64,000 nucleotides of DNA from the NCBI RefSeq assembly GCF_022234545.1, contig NZ_JAIEUI010000002.1, forward strand, positions 472,327 through 536,326. Direction: 5' to 3'. Position numbers and translations under genes: made by a program. This stretch comes from Paenibacillus piscarius. GTDB lineage: Bacteria > Bacillota > Bacilli > Paenibacillales > Paenibacillaceae. Below the pieces are notes generated by a model. The model ran no database searches. It was not told where the DNA came from and saw only the letters and a list, made by a program, of their open reading frames with translations. Shown here in pieces: positions 40,017 to 48,730 of this stretch (position 1 is its first letter; each line of letters starts with the position of its first letter).

Positions 40017-41119
40017 TCCTTCCCTGTATAATTAAGAGCAACCTCAATAACCTCCTGCTGTTCCTCAGCGGACAGAAACGGATGTAGCGGAAGCGCAAGA
40101 AGCCGCTCCGATTTACGCTCGGCAACCGGCAGATCTCCCGGCTTATAGCCGAGCTGGCGATAGACCTGCTGCAGATGCAGCGGAAGCGGATAATAGGAGC
40201 CACTGGCAATGTTGTTCGTCCGCAAGTAAGCCATGAAGTCATCCCTCTGCTCATGCTCTACACAATACAAATGGTAGATATGGGAATTGCCCTGATGCCG
40301 GTTCACCGGAGTGCTTAACCCGCTCTTCCCGTTCAAGCTGTCGTATACATGTGCGAGAGCGCGGCGCACTCCGTTCCAGCCGTCGATATGCTTGAGTCCG
40401 CTGCGGAGTACTGCTGCATGAATCTCATCCAGCCTGCTGTTGAAGCCTATTTCATCATGATAATATTTCTTCACACTGCCATGATGCCGTAGCTTACGCA
40501 GCCGCTTAGCCAGCTCCCCATCCTTCGTGACCAGCATTCCGCCGTCTCCAATGGTCGACAGATTCTTGGTCGGGAAGAAGGAGTAGCAGCCGATCCGGCC
40601 GATTGTTCCAAGCTTAACCCCTTTCTCCTCTGCCCCGAAGGCCTGGCAGGCATCTTCAACCAGCTCCAGACCGTATTGTTCAGCCATTGCTGTGAATTGC
40701 TGCATATCGCAGGATTGGCCGAAGATATGCACTGGAAGAATGGCCTTGGTCCGGGGGGTAATTCTGGCTTCAACGGATGCAGGGTCCAGATTATACGTCT
40801 GCGGATCAATATCCGCGAAGACAGGCGTTGCCCCGACTCTTGAGATCGCCTCGGCTGTAGCGAAGAAAGTAAATGGTGTAGTAATGACTTCATCCCCGGC
40901 ACCGATATCCAGTGCCGTCAAGGCCATAACCAGCGCATCTGTCCCATTTCCGACGGAGACGGCATAGGGGACCTGCAGATAGGCTGCCGTCTCTTGCTCG
41001 AATTGTCTTACCTCTTCGCCAAGAATGAATTGTCCCCGGTCCAGAACAGCTTCAACCGCGCTAAGAATTTCGGATTTCATGGACTGGAATTGTCTGTCTA
41101 TCTGTATCAGTGATACCAT
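40013..41119 (-). CDS. DegT/DnrJ/EryC1/StrS aminotransferase (WbpE-like)
   Basis: A 368-residue PLP-dependent sugar aminotransferase. Typical blocks are VGNGTDALVMALTALDIGAG, TTPFTFFATAEAISRVGATP, EDACQAFGAEEKG and the PLP lysine in SFFPTKNLSTIGDGG. The family transfers an amino group from glutamate to a keto sugar; WbpE aminates C3 of UDP-3-keto-GlcNAcA. It opens the minus-strand operon, 94 bases from the divergent SDR gene. AAGGAG lies ten bases before the ATG. Unlike the RfbH-like paralogue at 35515, the catalytic lysine is kept. Confidence 0.88.
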   Translation of the reverse strand: MVSLIQIDRQFQSMKSEILSAVEAVLDRGQFILGEEVRQFEQETAAYLQVPYAVSVGNGTDALVMALTALDIGAGDEVITTPFTFFATAEAISRVGATPVFADIDPQTYNLDPASVEARITPRTKAILPVHIFGQSCDMQQFTAMAEQYGLELVEDACQAFGAEEKGVKLGTIGRIGCYSFFPTKNLSTIGDGGMLVTKDGELAKRLRKLRHHGSVKKYYHDEIGFNSRLDEIHAAVLRSGLKHIDGWNGVRRALAHVYDSLNGKSGLSTPVNRHQGNSHIYHLYCVEHEQRDDFMAYLRTNNIASGSYYPLPLHLQQVYRQLGYKPGDLPVAERKSERLLALPLHPFLSAEEQQEVIEVALNYTGKE

Positions 41120-41168
41120 TCAATTCACGCTCCTTAGTTATTCAAGGTTCTTCCCTCTTCTGGAGAAG

Positions 41169-41177
41169 CATATGTTA
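41169..41177 (+). promoter_or_regulatory. Possible sporulation-type promoter element in the divergent glycan region
   Basis: CATATGTTA fits CATANNNTA on the plus strand. The AACATATG core is palindromic and reads CATATGCTT toward the minus-strand operon, so one element could serve both. CATATGCT also occurs upstream of the UDP-sugar dehydrogenase gene (minus strand, near 47641-47646), there with AC sixteen bases upstream. Confidence 0.35.
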
Positions 41178-41213
41178 TTCATGCAGAAATACGGATCTAG
41201 GAGGCTGAGAATT

Positions 41214-42209
41214 ATGAACCTTGTGGATTTCCCGGATTTCAACGGGAAGCATGTTTTTATTACCGGAGGCGCCGGATTTATCGGCTCCTCACTGATCGGC
41301 ACACTTATCGAGCGTAACAAGGTGACCGTGTATGATAATTTCTCCAGAGATGCACTGAAGTTCAAGCCTTACCGCAACCACCCTAATCTGAACATCATTC
41401 ATGGAGATATTCTGGACCTTCCAGCACTCAAGACCGCTATCCAAGGTGCTACCCATGTCGTGCATGCTGCCGGTATCGCAGGGATAGATACCGTGATCCG
41501 TAACCCGGTGCTGACCATGAAGGTTAACATGATCGGCTCCTCCAACCTGCTTGAAGCAGCAGCTACTCTGGACCACTGTGAGCGCGTCCTCTGCTTCAGC
41601 ACCAGCGAGGTCTTCGGCCAGGTCGCCTTTCGAGCCAACGAATCTAACGCTACAGTGCTGGGAGCCGTTGGTGAAGCAAGATGGACGTATGCGGTCAGCA
41701 AGCTTGCCGAAGAACATCTGACCTATGCGCACTATAAGGAATTCGGCCTGCCTACCGTCATTATCAGGCCCTTCAATATCTATGGTCCCGGGCAAATCGG
41801 CGAAGGAGCCATCAAGACAATGATTGAGCTTGCGCTGCAGAACCGAACGATTCAGGTGCACGGCAGCGGTACTCAGATTCGGGCCTGGTGTTATGTTGAT
41901 GATATGGTAGAAGGCATTATGCGCTGTCTGACCATTGATGGAGCCATTGGAGAATCCTTTAATCTCGGCAACGAATCTACCATTATTACGATCTATGGCC
42001 TTGCCAACACGATAGTTCGCGTATTAGGCTCTCTCTCCCCCATTCATTTCCAGGAGAAAAACAACGTCGATGTTGAGCTTCGAATTCCTGAATTGAACAA
42101 GGCCCGGCAAATTCTTGGCTTCCAGGCTAAAGTTGACCTCGAAGAAGGAATACGGCTTACAGCAGCCCATATTAATCAGGAACTGGGTAAAAGGGGGCCT
42201 CAAGATTGA
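41214..42209 (+). CDS. SDR NAD-dependent epimerase/dehydratase 1
   Basis: A 331-residue extended SDR enzyme. The NAD-binding VFITGGAGFIGSSL is at residues 14-27; STSEVFG supplies the catalytic Ser/Thr and YAVSKLAEE the Tyr-Lys pair. RPFNIYGPGQ and SGTQIRAWCYVDDMVEGI are typical of NDP-sugar epimerases and 4,6-dehydratases. The exact sugar is unknown. ATG at 41214 has TAGGAGG upstream. The stop overlaps the TTG start of the next gene (TTGA), so the two SDR proteins are made together. Confidence 0.87.
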   Translation: MNLVDFPDFNGKHVFITGGAGFIGSSLIGTLIERNKVTVYDNFSRDALKFKPYRNHPNLNIIHGDILDLPALKTAIQGATHVVHAAGIAGIDTVIRNPVLTMKVNMIGSSNLLEAAATLDHCERVLCFSTSEVFGQVAFRANESNATVLGAVGEARWTYAVSKLAEEHLTYAHYKEFGLPTVIIRPFNIYGPGQIGEGAIKTMIELALQNRTIQVHGSGTQIRAWCYVDDMVEGIMRCLTIDGAIGESFNLGNESTIITIYGLANTIVRVLGSLSPIHFQEKNNVDVELRIPELNKARQILGFQAKVDLEEGIRLTAAHINQELGKRGPQD

Positions 42210-43081
42210 GCAATGCGCGATTTGACCGGATTATTATGACCGGTTATTCCAGCTTTGTCGGAAGCCATGTACTCAAATACCTTCTGAATGCAGGGATTGC
42301 CAATCATATAACCCTGCTTGGGCGCAAGCCCCAATTCCATACGCCGTCCTCATGGCAGTATTGGGATCTGAATGTTCCTCAGCCTGCCGGCGTTGGCTAC
42401 AACGGCCGCAATCTGCTGATTCATTTTGCCGCTCAGCTTCCAGGTCCTGATGCTGTTGATTATCAGGACGTGTATGATAAAGAAGCAGATTTCCTTGAAC
42501 GTTACCGGATTATGCGGATTACAGATGTTGTGTATGCCTCTACAGGAGGGGTATATGGGTATGCAGGCAACAGGAAGGAGCACGACCCGCCCCAGCCGGA
42601 AGTAAGCTATTCCCGCTATAAGCTGGCTATTGAAGAGAATATTGCCTGTCTTTGGCCACACAACCACCTCATTTTACGCTACTATTTCCCATTCGGCGCC
42701 GAGCAAAAGAGGCCGCGGCTGTTCCCCGAGCTCATCTATAAATTGATGGCCAATCAGACAATTCGTATCGATGGTGAACGCTATGGACTAACCATAAATC
42801 CAGTCCAAATCGAAGATGCAGCAGAGGCCTCTGTTTGGCTGATTCGCAATAATCTGCATGGAGTGTACAATATTGCAGGCCGTCATACTCTTACCATGCT
42901 GGACCTTATACAGCAGATGGGCCGGACATTGAAGCAAACGCCAATCTTAGAGTATTCTCATGCGAAGGATAGGGTGATGACAGGCTCTATTGATAAGCTG
43001 CTGGAGCAGAACGACAAGCTGATATCCACTCCCTGGGAAGAGGCCATTCACCGTACACTCGCTCATTATCTCGGTGGTTAA
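42206..43081 (+). CDS. SDR NAD-dependent epimerase/dehydratase 2
   Basis: A 291-residue SDR-type protein, translationally coupled to the previous gene by a TTGA overlap. The N-terminus reads IIMTGYSSFVGSHVLKYL, so the middle Gly of the usual GxxGxxG motif is Ser. VYASTGGVYGY and YSRYKLAIEE hold the catalytic Ser/Thr and Tyr-Lys positions. Further blocks are YYFPFGAEQKRPRLFPELI and GVYNIAGRHTLTML. It is expected to act on an NDP-sugar, perhaps on the product of SDR 1. Substrate unknown. Confidence 0.8.
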   Translation: MSNARFDRIIMTGYSSFVGSHVLKYLLNAGIANHITLLGRKPQFHTPSSWQYWDLNVPQPAGVGYNGRNLLIHFAAQLPGPDAVDYQDVYDKEADFLERYRIMRITDVVYASTGGVYGYAGNRKEHDPPQPEVSYSRYKLAIEENIACLWPHNHLILRYYFPFGAEQKRPRLFPELIYKLMANQTIRIDGERYGLTINPVQIEDAAEASVWLIRNNLHGVYNIAGRHTLTMLDLIQQMGRTLKQTPILEYSHAKDRVMTGSIDKLLEQNDKLISTPWEEAIHRTLAHYLGG

Positions 43082-43158
43082 GACCGCTGTAATAGGAATA
43101 ACATACTGGCCAGAGTGACGGTCGGTGCCCATAGCAAGATTGGAGCCGGATGCCGGAT

Positions 43159-45165
43159 TTATGAGGATGACCGAGGCCACCCACGGAAGGAATCGCTCCG
43201 GCTCGCAATTTCCTCACTGTAGTCGTCTCCAGCTTGCAGGCTAAGCTCGAAGTATTCATCCATTTTGACTAGAATGGGCTGGATATAGGCTTTCTTTTGC
43301 TCCGCATTATACTTTCTGGTAAATGAATTACTCATATAATTCAGTGCCATCTTGGCATAATGATTACCTATAGCATAATTTTTGACGGCTTGCCTGGCTT
43401 GCTCCCCGTACTGATCCCAATTAAAAGCAGGGAAATACAATTTCTCATCAAAATGATGGATAATGTAATCCAGGATATAAATCAGGGATTGAATCCTTTT
43501 GTCTATATGAGTGCTTATGCTGCTTGAATGTCTGCGGTAACAGAGCAAGGGGGCCTTCACATGCTTGCGGACCCAGCCACGTTTGCAATTGATTATGCAG
43601 TTCAGTGTATCACCAGCAATCTTCTTCAAGGGATCAATATACCAGTCGTTCTTTTGGTAAAAGGATGTTCTGAACATTCCGATCATTGGAACAACACCCG
43701 AACCCCATCTTTCAAAAACAAGCCTTACAATATTATTATCGCTATATTCGCGGTAATTCCATTGACCTGCAGGCTCCCCGGAAGTTCCCACCAGTTGAAT
43801 ATCACCATAGACATAATCAATATCCGGCCCATTCGTCTCTTGAAAAGCTTGCAGGTAACAGTCCAGAACCCTGTCATGTGGGAGATAATCATCTGAACTT
43901 AGAAGAAGAGTAAATTCTCCTTCTGCAGCAGCGTATATTTGCTGAAATGCTCTGTCAGGAAGGCCTGTGTGCCCGCCGTCGCTAATCAGCTTAATATTAT
44001 CGTAGCACTCCACATATCGTTCAATCACTGTCAAGGAGTTATCCGTTGAACCGTCGTCTACAATGAGTATTTCTATATTCGGATGGGTCTGGCCGATAAC
44101 AGACTGCAGACATTCATCCAGATATTGGCTGTAATTATAGTTGATGATGCCTACTGTAATTTTCGGTACAGCCGCCAGGCTTTCCGGAACCAATGCTCTC
44201 GATTCCGCCAGCAGTTCTTCAAGCAGCTCCTGAATCTGTCCGGTCTGCTGCCGGAAGGCATACCGCTCCTCAATGAAGGAGCGGTAACGGGCCGAGTCAT
44301 AGCGGTCCTCCGTTACAAGCTGCACAAGATCACCTATAGAGTTCCAGATAAAATCCTTATCAAATACTTCTTCCGCGCCGTAAAAATTGTGAATCAGCGG
44401 TTTAATCCCCTTAGCCATAGCCTCCATAACTGAAATATGCTGACTCTCCAGAGGGCTTGTAACCAGTACATACTGTTTATCCTCCAAATAGTGATCCAGA
44501 TCTCCCTGCCATCCGTCAAAATGTATACTGTCCTGTAATTCCAGGACTTCAATCATCTGATTGAAATAAAGCTGGAAACGAATCTCCTGATGCACACCCG
44601 CGATATGAAGCTGGTAACGGGAATCCTCGTCATGAATTGCTTTGAAGGCATGAAGCAACAACATAGGTCCCTTCTTAAAATTGATGTAGCCTACATAGGC
44701 AATATTGAAGCCCTTCTCCCGTTCAGAGAAATTGTACTTCTCCAGCTCAAGGCCGCCTGCAATAACCACTGTCTGCTCTTGTCTCAGACGGGTTCTCCTG
44801 CCCAGAACATAGTCACGGATATGGCTTCCAACAAAGATCAGCCGGTCGATCGCATTCCAGTTGACTCTGTATATATTTCTAGAGAATGCTTCAAAGCTGT
44901 GCAGCCGGCAGATGAGGATTCTCTGTTGGGCAAGCGGATGCTTGCTTCCGGCCATTACCAGATCATCGCACCATTCGAACCAGCAGATATCAGCCTCCTC
45001 CATCCCCGGACCAATCTGTTCATGAGTCGAGACGATAAGCTTTTTGGTCACAAAGTGCTCAGACAACGCCATAATTATCGGATTCAGGAAGTTATCTAGA
45101 CCTGGCTTGACAAAGAACACGATCCTGGCTTTGCCGCCCGCCGGGATATACGGAAGCTGTTTCAT
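43159..45165 (-). CDS. Two-domain glycosyltransferase (GT-B plus family 2 GT-A)
   Basis: A 668-residue fusion. Residues 1-315 are a GT-B enzyme (AYVGYINFKKGPMLLLHAF, FDGWQGDLDHYLEDKQ, ESQHISVMEAMAKGIKPLI). From about 335, ITVGIINYNYSQYLDECLQSV begins a family 2 GT-A domain, with LIVDDGSTDNSLTVIERYV and the metal-binding LLSSDDYLPHDRV. The C-terminal ~100 residues are helical. Each half could add one sugar, so the protein may build a disaccharide. ATG overlaps the stop of the upstream gene (ATGA). It converges with the SDR pair. Confidence 0.87.
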   Translation of the reverse strand: MKQLPYIPAGGKARIVFFVKPGLDNFLNPIIMALSEHFVTKKLIVSTHEQIGPGMEEADICWFEWCDDLVMAGSKHPLAQQRILICRLHSFEAFSRNIYRVNWNAIDRLIFVGSHIRDYVLGRRTRLRQEQTVVIAGGLELEKYNFSEREKGFNIAYVGYINFKKGPMLLLHAFKAIHDEDSRYQLHIAGVHQEIRFQLYFNQMIEVLELQDSIHFDGWQGDLDHYLEDKQYVLVTSPLESQHISVMEAMAKGIKPLIHNFYGAEEVFDKDFIWNSIGDLVQLVTEDRYDSARYRSFIEERYAFRQQTGQIQELLEELLAESRALVPESLAAVPKITVGIINYNYSQYLDECLQSVIGQTHPNIEILIVDDGSTDNSLTVIERYVECYDNIKLISDGGHTGLPDRAFQQIYAAAEGEFTLLLSSDDYLPHDRVLDCYLQAFQETNGPDIDYVYGDIQLVGTSGEPAGQWNYREYSDNNIVRLVFERWGSGVVPMIGMFRTSFYQKNDWYIDPLKKIAGDTLNCIINCKRGWVRKHVKAPLLCYRRHSSSISTHIDKRIQSLIYILDYIIHHFDEKLYFPAFNWDQYGEQARQAVKNYAIGNHYAKMALNYMSNSFTRKYNAEQKKAYIQPILVKMDEYFELSLQAGDDYSEEIASRSDSFRGWPRSSS

Positions 45166-46277
45166 GAAACTTCATCTTCTGCAGAGGTTTTATTTTCTTC
45201 TATGGGCTTCACTTTCCCCTCGAACCATTTGCGGTTATGAAGGATTGCAGCATCATTCGGACGATATTTTGCCGCCAGCTCGTTATGCTCATAGGCTGTT
45301 TGAAGATCTCCGATCTTGGAATAGCAGACACACATCTGCAGGTGAGGATACCAGGTGGAGTATGCGGGATAGCTGAAGCTCCACTGATTGTCATCCGGCT
45401 CAAGCCGGGTGGCCAGATCGTACCAGAAAATGGCGTGTTTATATTGCTCTTTTTTATGAAAATTATAGCCTATCCGGCTGCAAGCCTCAGGACGCGGGGT
45501 ACCTGTGAACTTGAATGACTGAAGCAGTGAAGCCAGTTCATTGGCGCTGTCGCCCAGTGCGCGGTAGCAATCTCCCTTATTAATGCAGGCATAGAACTTA
45601 TCTTCGACCCAGCCCTCTTTCATCTCTATATTCTTGTCGTATGCCTTGATGGCTTCTTCCGGATGACCGTTCTCACGCAGCTCATTCCCATAATAGAAAT
45701 AATCGCGGGGGGAGAAGGTATCGCCGCGTTCGATCCGTGTCTTGTAGATGTTGAGATTCCGGCCAACGGAATGCTTGATTTTCTTGTGGGTGACCGAAAT
45801 GTTCTCATTGATGATCTTACCGTACACTTCAAGATATTGGTGGGCCTCACCTTTCCATTGGAAATTGCGGTCCCGGCGGACAAGACGGTTACGGCGGTAT
45901 CTCAGAGTAACATTCCCATAGGCATCGGTCCCGGCGTCATAGAACATCGATACCGAATCCACCGAAGGGTCCAGTGTCTCCTTAAGCTTGCGCAGCTTCT
46001 CGCGGTCCTCCTCCAGAATCACATCGTCCGCATCCAAAAATAGAATATATTCCTTCGTAGCGTGCTTGAAAGACTCTGTACGGGCTGCAGCGAAGTTTCC
46101 TGTCCATGGAAAGAAGAATACGCGGTCGGTGTATCGCTTGGCAATTTCCACGGTGCTGTCTGTTGATCCGGTATCGACGATATTTATCTCATCCACAATA
46201 TCATGAATGGTATCCAGACAACGGGCCAGCACTGCTTCCTCATTCTTGACAATCATACACAAGCTAATTGTAATCAT
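45162..46277 (-). CDS. Family 2 glycosyltransferase with TPR tail
   Basis: A 371-residue paralogue of the gene at 34373. The GT-A domain covers about 1-210 (ISLCMIVKNEEAVLARCLDT, VDTGSTDSTVEIAKRY, the metal-binding FLDADDVIL, RRDRNFQWKGEAHQYL). TPR-like repeats follow (YYGNELRENGHPEEAIKAYD, INKGDCYRALGDSANELAS). Such TPR-bearing enzymes can recognise protein acceptors, which fits glycosylation of the collagen stalks (inference). GGGAGG precedes the ATG, 17 bases after the UDP-sugar dehydrogenase gene; the 3' end overlaps the next gene. Confidence 0.87.
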   Translation of the reverse strand: MITISLCMIVKNEEAVLARCLDTIHDIVDEINIVDTGSTDSTVEIAKRYTDRVFFFPWTGNFAAARTESFKHATKEYILFLDADDVILEEDREKLRKLKETLDPSVDSVSMFYDAGTDAYGNVTLRYRRNRLVRRDRNFQWKGEAHQYLEVYGKIINENISVTHKKIKHSVGRNLNIYKTRIERGDTFSPRDYFYYGNELRENGHPEEAIKAYDKNIEMKEGWVEDKFYACINKGDCYRALGDSANELASLLQSFKFTGTPRPEACSRIGYNFHKKEQYKHAIFWYDLATRLEPDDNQWSFSYPAYSTWYPHLQMCVCYSKIGDLQTAYEHNELAAKYRPNDAAILHNRKWFEGKVKPIEENKTSAEDEVS

Positions 46278-46294
46278 ATAAGATCCTCCCAGAT

Positions 46295-47557
46295 TTAAAG
46301 TTTGGCCACATGAGAATAAGCAAGCTCATAACAATTTCGGGTATCAAAAATTAACGGTGCAGCGCGCAGGATCATCTCATAATCGACGCTCTGGTGAGCG
46401 GTGGCAATCACTACGCAGTCATATTCATTAAGAGTCTCTTCGTTCAGAGGCACATGATGATATTCATGACCGTCTGCTGTGAAATTGGGAATAAACGGAT
46501 CGTGATAATCCAGCTCATACCCCTCGGCTTTCAAGAGCTGAAACAGGCTGATCGAAGGCGACTCCCGCAGATCAGCAATATTGGCTTTGTATGCGAGCCC
46601 GATTTGCAGGATCCTCACCCGGTCTGTTCGGTTCCAATCGGACAGCAGCTGCTTGATGCGGCCCATAACATATGCTGGCTGGGAGTCATTGATTTCCTTG
46701 GCCAGGTCAATGAACGGTGTCTCTAGCCCCTCCAGATTGGCCTTCCATTTCAGATATAGCGGATCTACCGGGATACAGTGACCGCCAATACCGGGACCGG
46801 GATCATAGCTGGTGAAGCCGTAAGGCTTGGTAGAAGCAGCGCTAATGACTTCCCAGACATCTATGTCCATCGCTCCGCAGAGTCTGCCAATCTCATTAAT
46901 GAAGGATATATTAATGAAGCGGTAGGTATTCTCCAGCAGTTTCGTCATCTCGGCCGCCTTGGTAGAACTAACCGGAATAATGGTCCGGAAGACCGTCTGG
47001 TAGATGTCTACGATCCGCTCCAGGCAGCCTTCTGTGGCTCCGCTGACTACCTTCGGGATGTTCTCCAGCGAAAACAGCAGGTTGCCAGGATCAATGCGCT
47101 CAGGAGAATAGCCTACGAATACATCCTTGCCTACAATGTATTGATGCTGTTCCAGCAGAGGTACAAATTCCTCTTCGGTGGTTCCGGGATAGGTGGAGCT
47201 CTCCACAATAATAAGCTGCTGAGGTCTCAGATGAGGCAAGACCGATTGCATAGCCCCCTTCAGATAGCTGAGGTCAGGATCGCTACTCTCCGACAGCGGG
47301 GTAGGAACACAGATGATGATCGCTTCCGACTCGCTTACTCTGGAGAAATCACTGGTATATTCAAAGCTCCCGGACACGTTAAGCCATCCAATTTGATCAT
47401 CACCGATGTCGGAAATATACGATCTTCCCTCCCGCAATTTCACTAATTTCTCATTGTCTACATCAATACCAATGACATGATAATTCTTCTGATGAAACAA
47501 CATCGCCAGCGGAAGACCGACATATCCCAGACCGACGACCACAACTTTACGTTTCAT
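46295..47557 (-). CDS. UDP-N-acetylglucosamine 6-dehydrogenase (WbpA-like)
   Basis: A 420-residue nucleotide-sugar dehydrogenase. The NAD site VVVGLGYVGLPLAMLF is at residues 5-20; CVPTPLSESSDPDLSYL, GYSPERIDPGN and SSTKAAEMTKLLENTYRFI follow. The catalytic cysteine lies in GPGIGGHCIPVDPLYLKWKA. This C-terminal block and the SPERIDPGN segment point to the UDP-GlcNAc/WbpA group rather than UDP-glucose enzymes. It would oxidise C6 in two steps and supply the uronic acid for the neighbouring WbpB-, WbpE- and WbpD-like enzymes. GAGAGGAG precedes the ATG. It heads a three-gene minus-strand operon. Confidence 0.88.
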   Translation of the reverse strand: MKRKVVVVGLGYVGLPLAMLFHQKNYHVIGIDVDNEKLVKLREGRSYISDIGDDQIGWLNVSGSFEYTSDFSRVSESEAIIICVPTPLSESSDPDLSYLKGAMQSVLPHLRPQQLIIVESSTYPGTTEEEFVPLLEQHQYIVGKDVFVGYSPERIDPGNLLFSLENIPKVVSGATEGCLERIVDIYQTVFRTIIPVSSTKAAEMTKLLENTYRFINISFINEIGRLCGAMDIDVWEVISAASTKPYGFTSYDPGPGIGGHCIPVDPLYLKWKANLEGLETPFIDLAKEINDSQPAYVMGRIKQLLSDWNRTDRVRILQIGLAYKANIADLRESPSISLFQLLKAEGYELDYHDPFIPNFTADGHEYHHVPLNEETLNEYDCVVIATAHQSVDYEMILRAAPLIFDTRNCYELAYSHVAKL

Positions 47558-47705
47558 AGATGTACTCCTCTCACCAAATTATCCGGCTCGGGCCGTATAT
47601 TGGCTCACCTCAGGACCGGAAGGGCCTTAACCATAGTCAGCATATGTAGCTGTATCTGAAAGGTGCATTCATTCACGGACATAACGGACGGAATTTGCCT
47701 GAAAA

Positions 47706-47734
47706 CAAAAAAAAGAACCTGAGTTCCCTCAGGA
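47706..47734 (-). terminator. Rho-independent terminator of the 48541-47740 gene pair
   Basis: On the minus strand CCTGAG, loop GGAA, CTCAGG, then TTC and a run of eight T residues. It lies six bases after the stop at 47740. Confidence 0.88.
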
Positions 47735-47739
47735 TCTGC

Positions 47740-48273
47740 TCAGTCCTTCAATTTCAAATTGGAGGAGGTCCGGATTTCTGCGATTTGAGCCGTGAGCTTT
47801 GAGCTTTGCGGCTGTGACAGCTTGGCCGCCGGTTTCAACGGCCGTGTGGCCTTGTTCGTTGTCTTACTTATTCTAGCAGGATTATCTGTGGCCCTCCTCT
47901 TCTTAGGCTTCGAGCGCTCAGGCTGCTTAGGGAGCTTGACCATCTCCGGCTTGCCGGGATGGTGACGAACAGCAGGAAGAGGTTCAGATACACTCCGAAA
48001 CAGCGATTTGCCGCCTGCTCCGATGCTGCTTACTCTCCGGAAGACCACCGGCTTACTGTCCCTTGCAGTCTCGGACTTCCGGCTTCCCGTCTCGCCCTCC
48101 CCTTCGCTCCAATGAAGCAGGAGCCTGGTTCTGGAGATTAATTCATTAAGCTCATTCTCGACCTGAACGGGAATCAAGCGGCTCACCTGCTTGAAGGCCT
48201 CCATCTGGCCGAGTGCTTCGTCCACAGCCTTCTTCAACTCTTCCACGACCGGACCGGAAGTCTCAGGCTTCAC
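47740..48273 (-). CDS. Hypothetical basic, disordered-tail protein
   Basis: I do not recognise this 177-residue protein. Residues 1-60 are helical (VVEELKKAVDEALGQMEAF; VENELNELISRTRLLLHW). The remainder is low in complexity and rich in Lys, Arg, Pro and Ser (KLPKQPERSKPKKRRATDN), so it is probably disordered. The GTG start at 48273 has GAGGTGG upstream and overlaps the preceding gene by 11 bases. Basic tails of this sort occur in spore coat proteins, but no family match can be claimed. It lies between the glycan genes and an anchor-domain gene. Confidence 0.65.
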   Translation of the reverse strand: MKPETSGPVVEELKKAVDEALGQMEAFKQVSRLIPVQVENELNELISRTRLLLHWSEGEGETGSRKSETARDSKPVVFRRVSSIGAGGKSLFRSVSEPLPAVRHHPGKPEMVKLPKQPERSKPKKRRATDNPARISKTTNKATRPLKPAAKLSQPQSSKLTAQIAEIRTSSNLKLKD

Positions 48274-48541
48274 TGTTATCCACCTCGTCCAGCAGACGTC
48301 TATTGATAGTGAAGTAATGCAGCAGGATGATTTGTCTTTGCGTGAGCGCCTGCAGTACCCGGATGACTACCCGCTCCAGACGGGAAAGCCGCCCGGACGG
48401 CTGATACCGCCGCTCCTCCGCCTGTTCGGCGGCAACAGCCTGTAACATGGACGTCAAGGCTGCCAGCAGAATTACGATAGCCCTTTGCTCAACAGCGGCA
48501 GCCAGAAGCACAGCTTCCGTAATTTGTGGTTTTGTCCGCAA
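48263..48541 (-). CDS. Hypothetical small helical protein
   Basis: A 92-residue, all-helical protein that I do not recognise. The first half is Ala/Leu-rich (ITEAVLLAAAVEQRAIVILL), the second half basic (SGRLSRLERVVIRVLQALTQ), ending FTINRRLLDEVDNSEA. The start is TTG at 48541 with AAAGGAG nine bases upstream. Its 3' end overlaps the next gene by 11 bases. It is divergent from anchor-domain protein C. Probably an island-specific structural protein. Confidence 0.6.
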   Translation of the reverse strand: MRTKPQITEAVLLAAAVEQRAIVILLAALTSMLQAVAAEQAEERRYQPSGRLSRLERVVIRVLQALTQRQIILLHYFTINRRLLDEVDNSEA

Positions 48542-48730
48542 TTTCTACACTCCTTTAACAGGTGCACAGATGTTTAATATTATATTTTATGCAGCCGACT
48601 TCCCTAATATATCGGACTTTTCGGATTTCGGACGTCGCGAAGAATAGGTGGAATAGATAAGGCTTGTTCCTTATATATTGATACTATAATCGTTCCGGAT
48701 CTTGCAGCCGGTCGCAGGAGGTGCCCAAAG

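Noticed and set aside
41025..41213. N-terminal extension of SDR enzyme 1
   Set aside because: The extension overlaps the divergent aminotransferase gene. ATG 41214 has a strong binding site and puts the NAD motif at the normal distance from the start.
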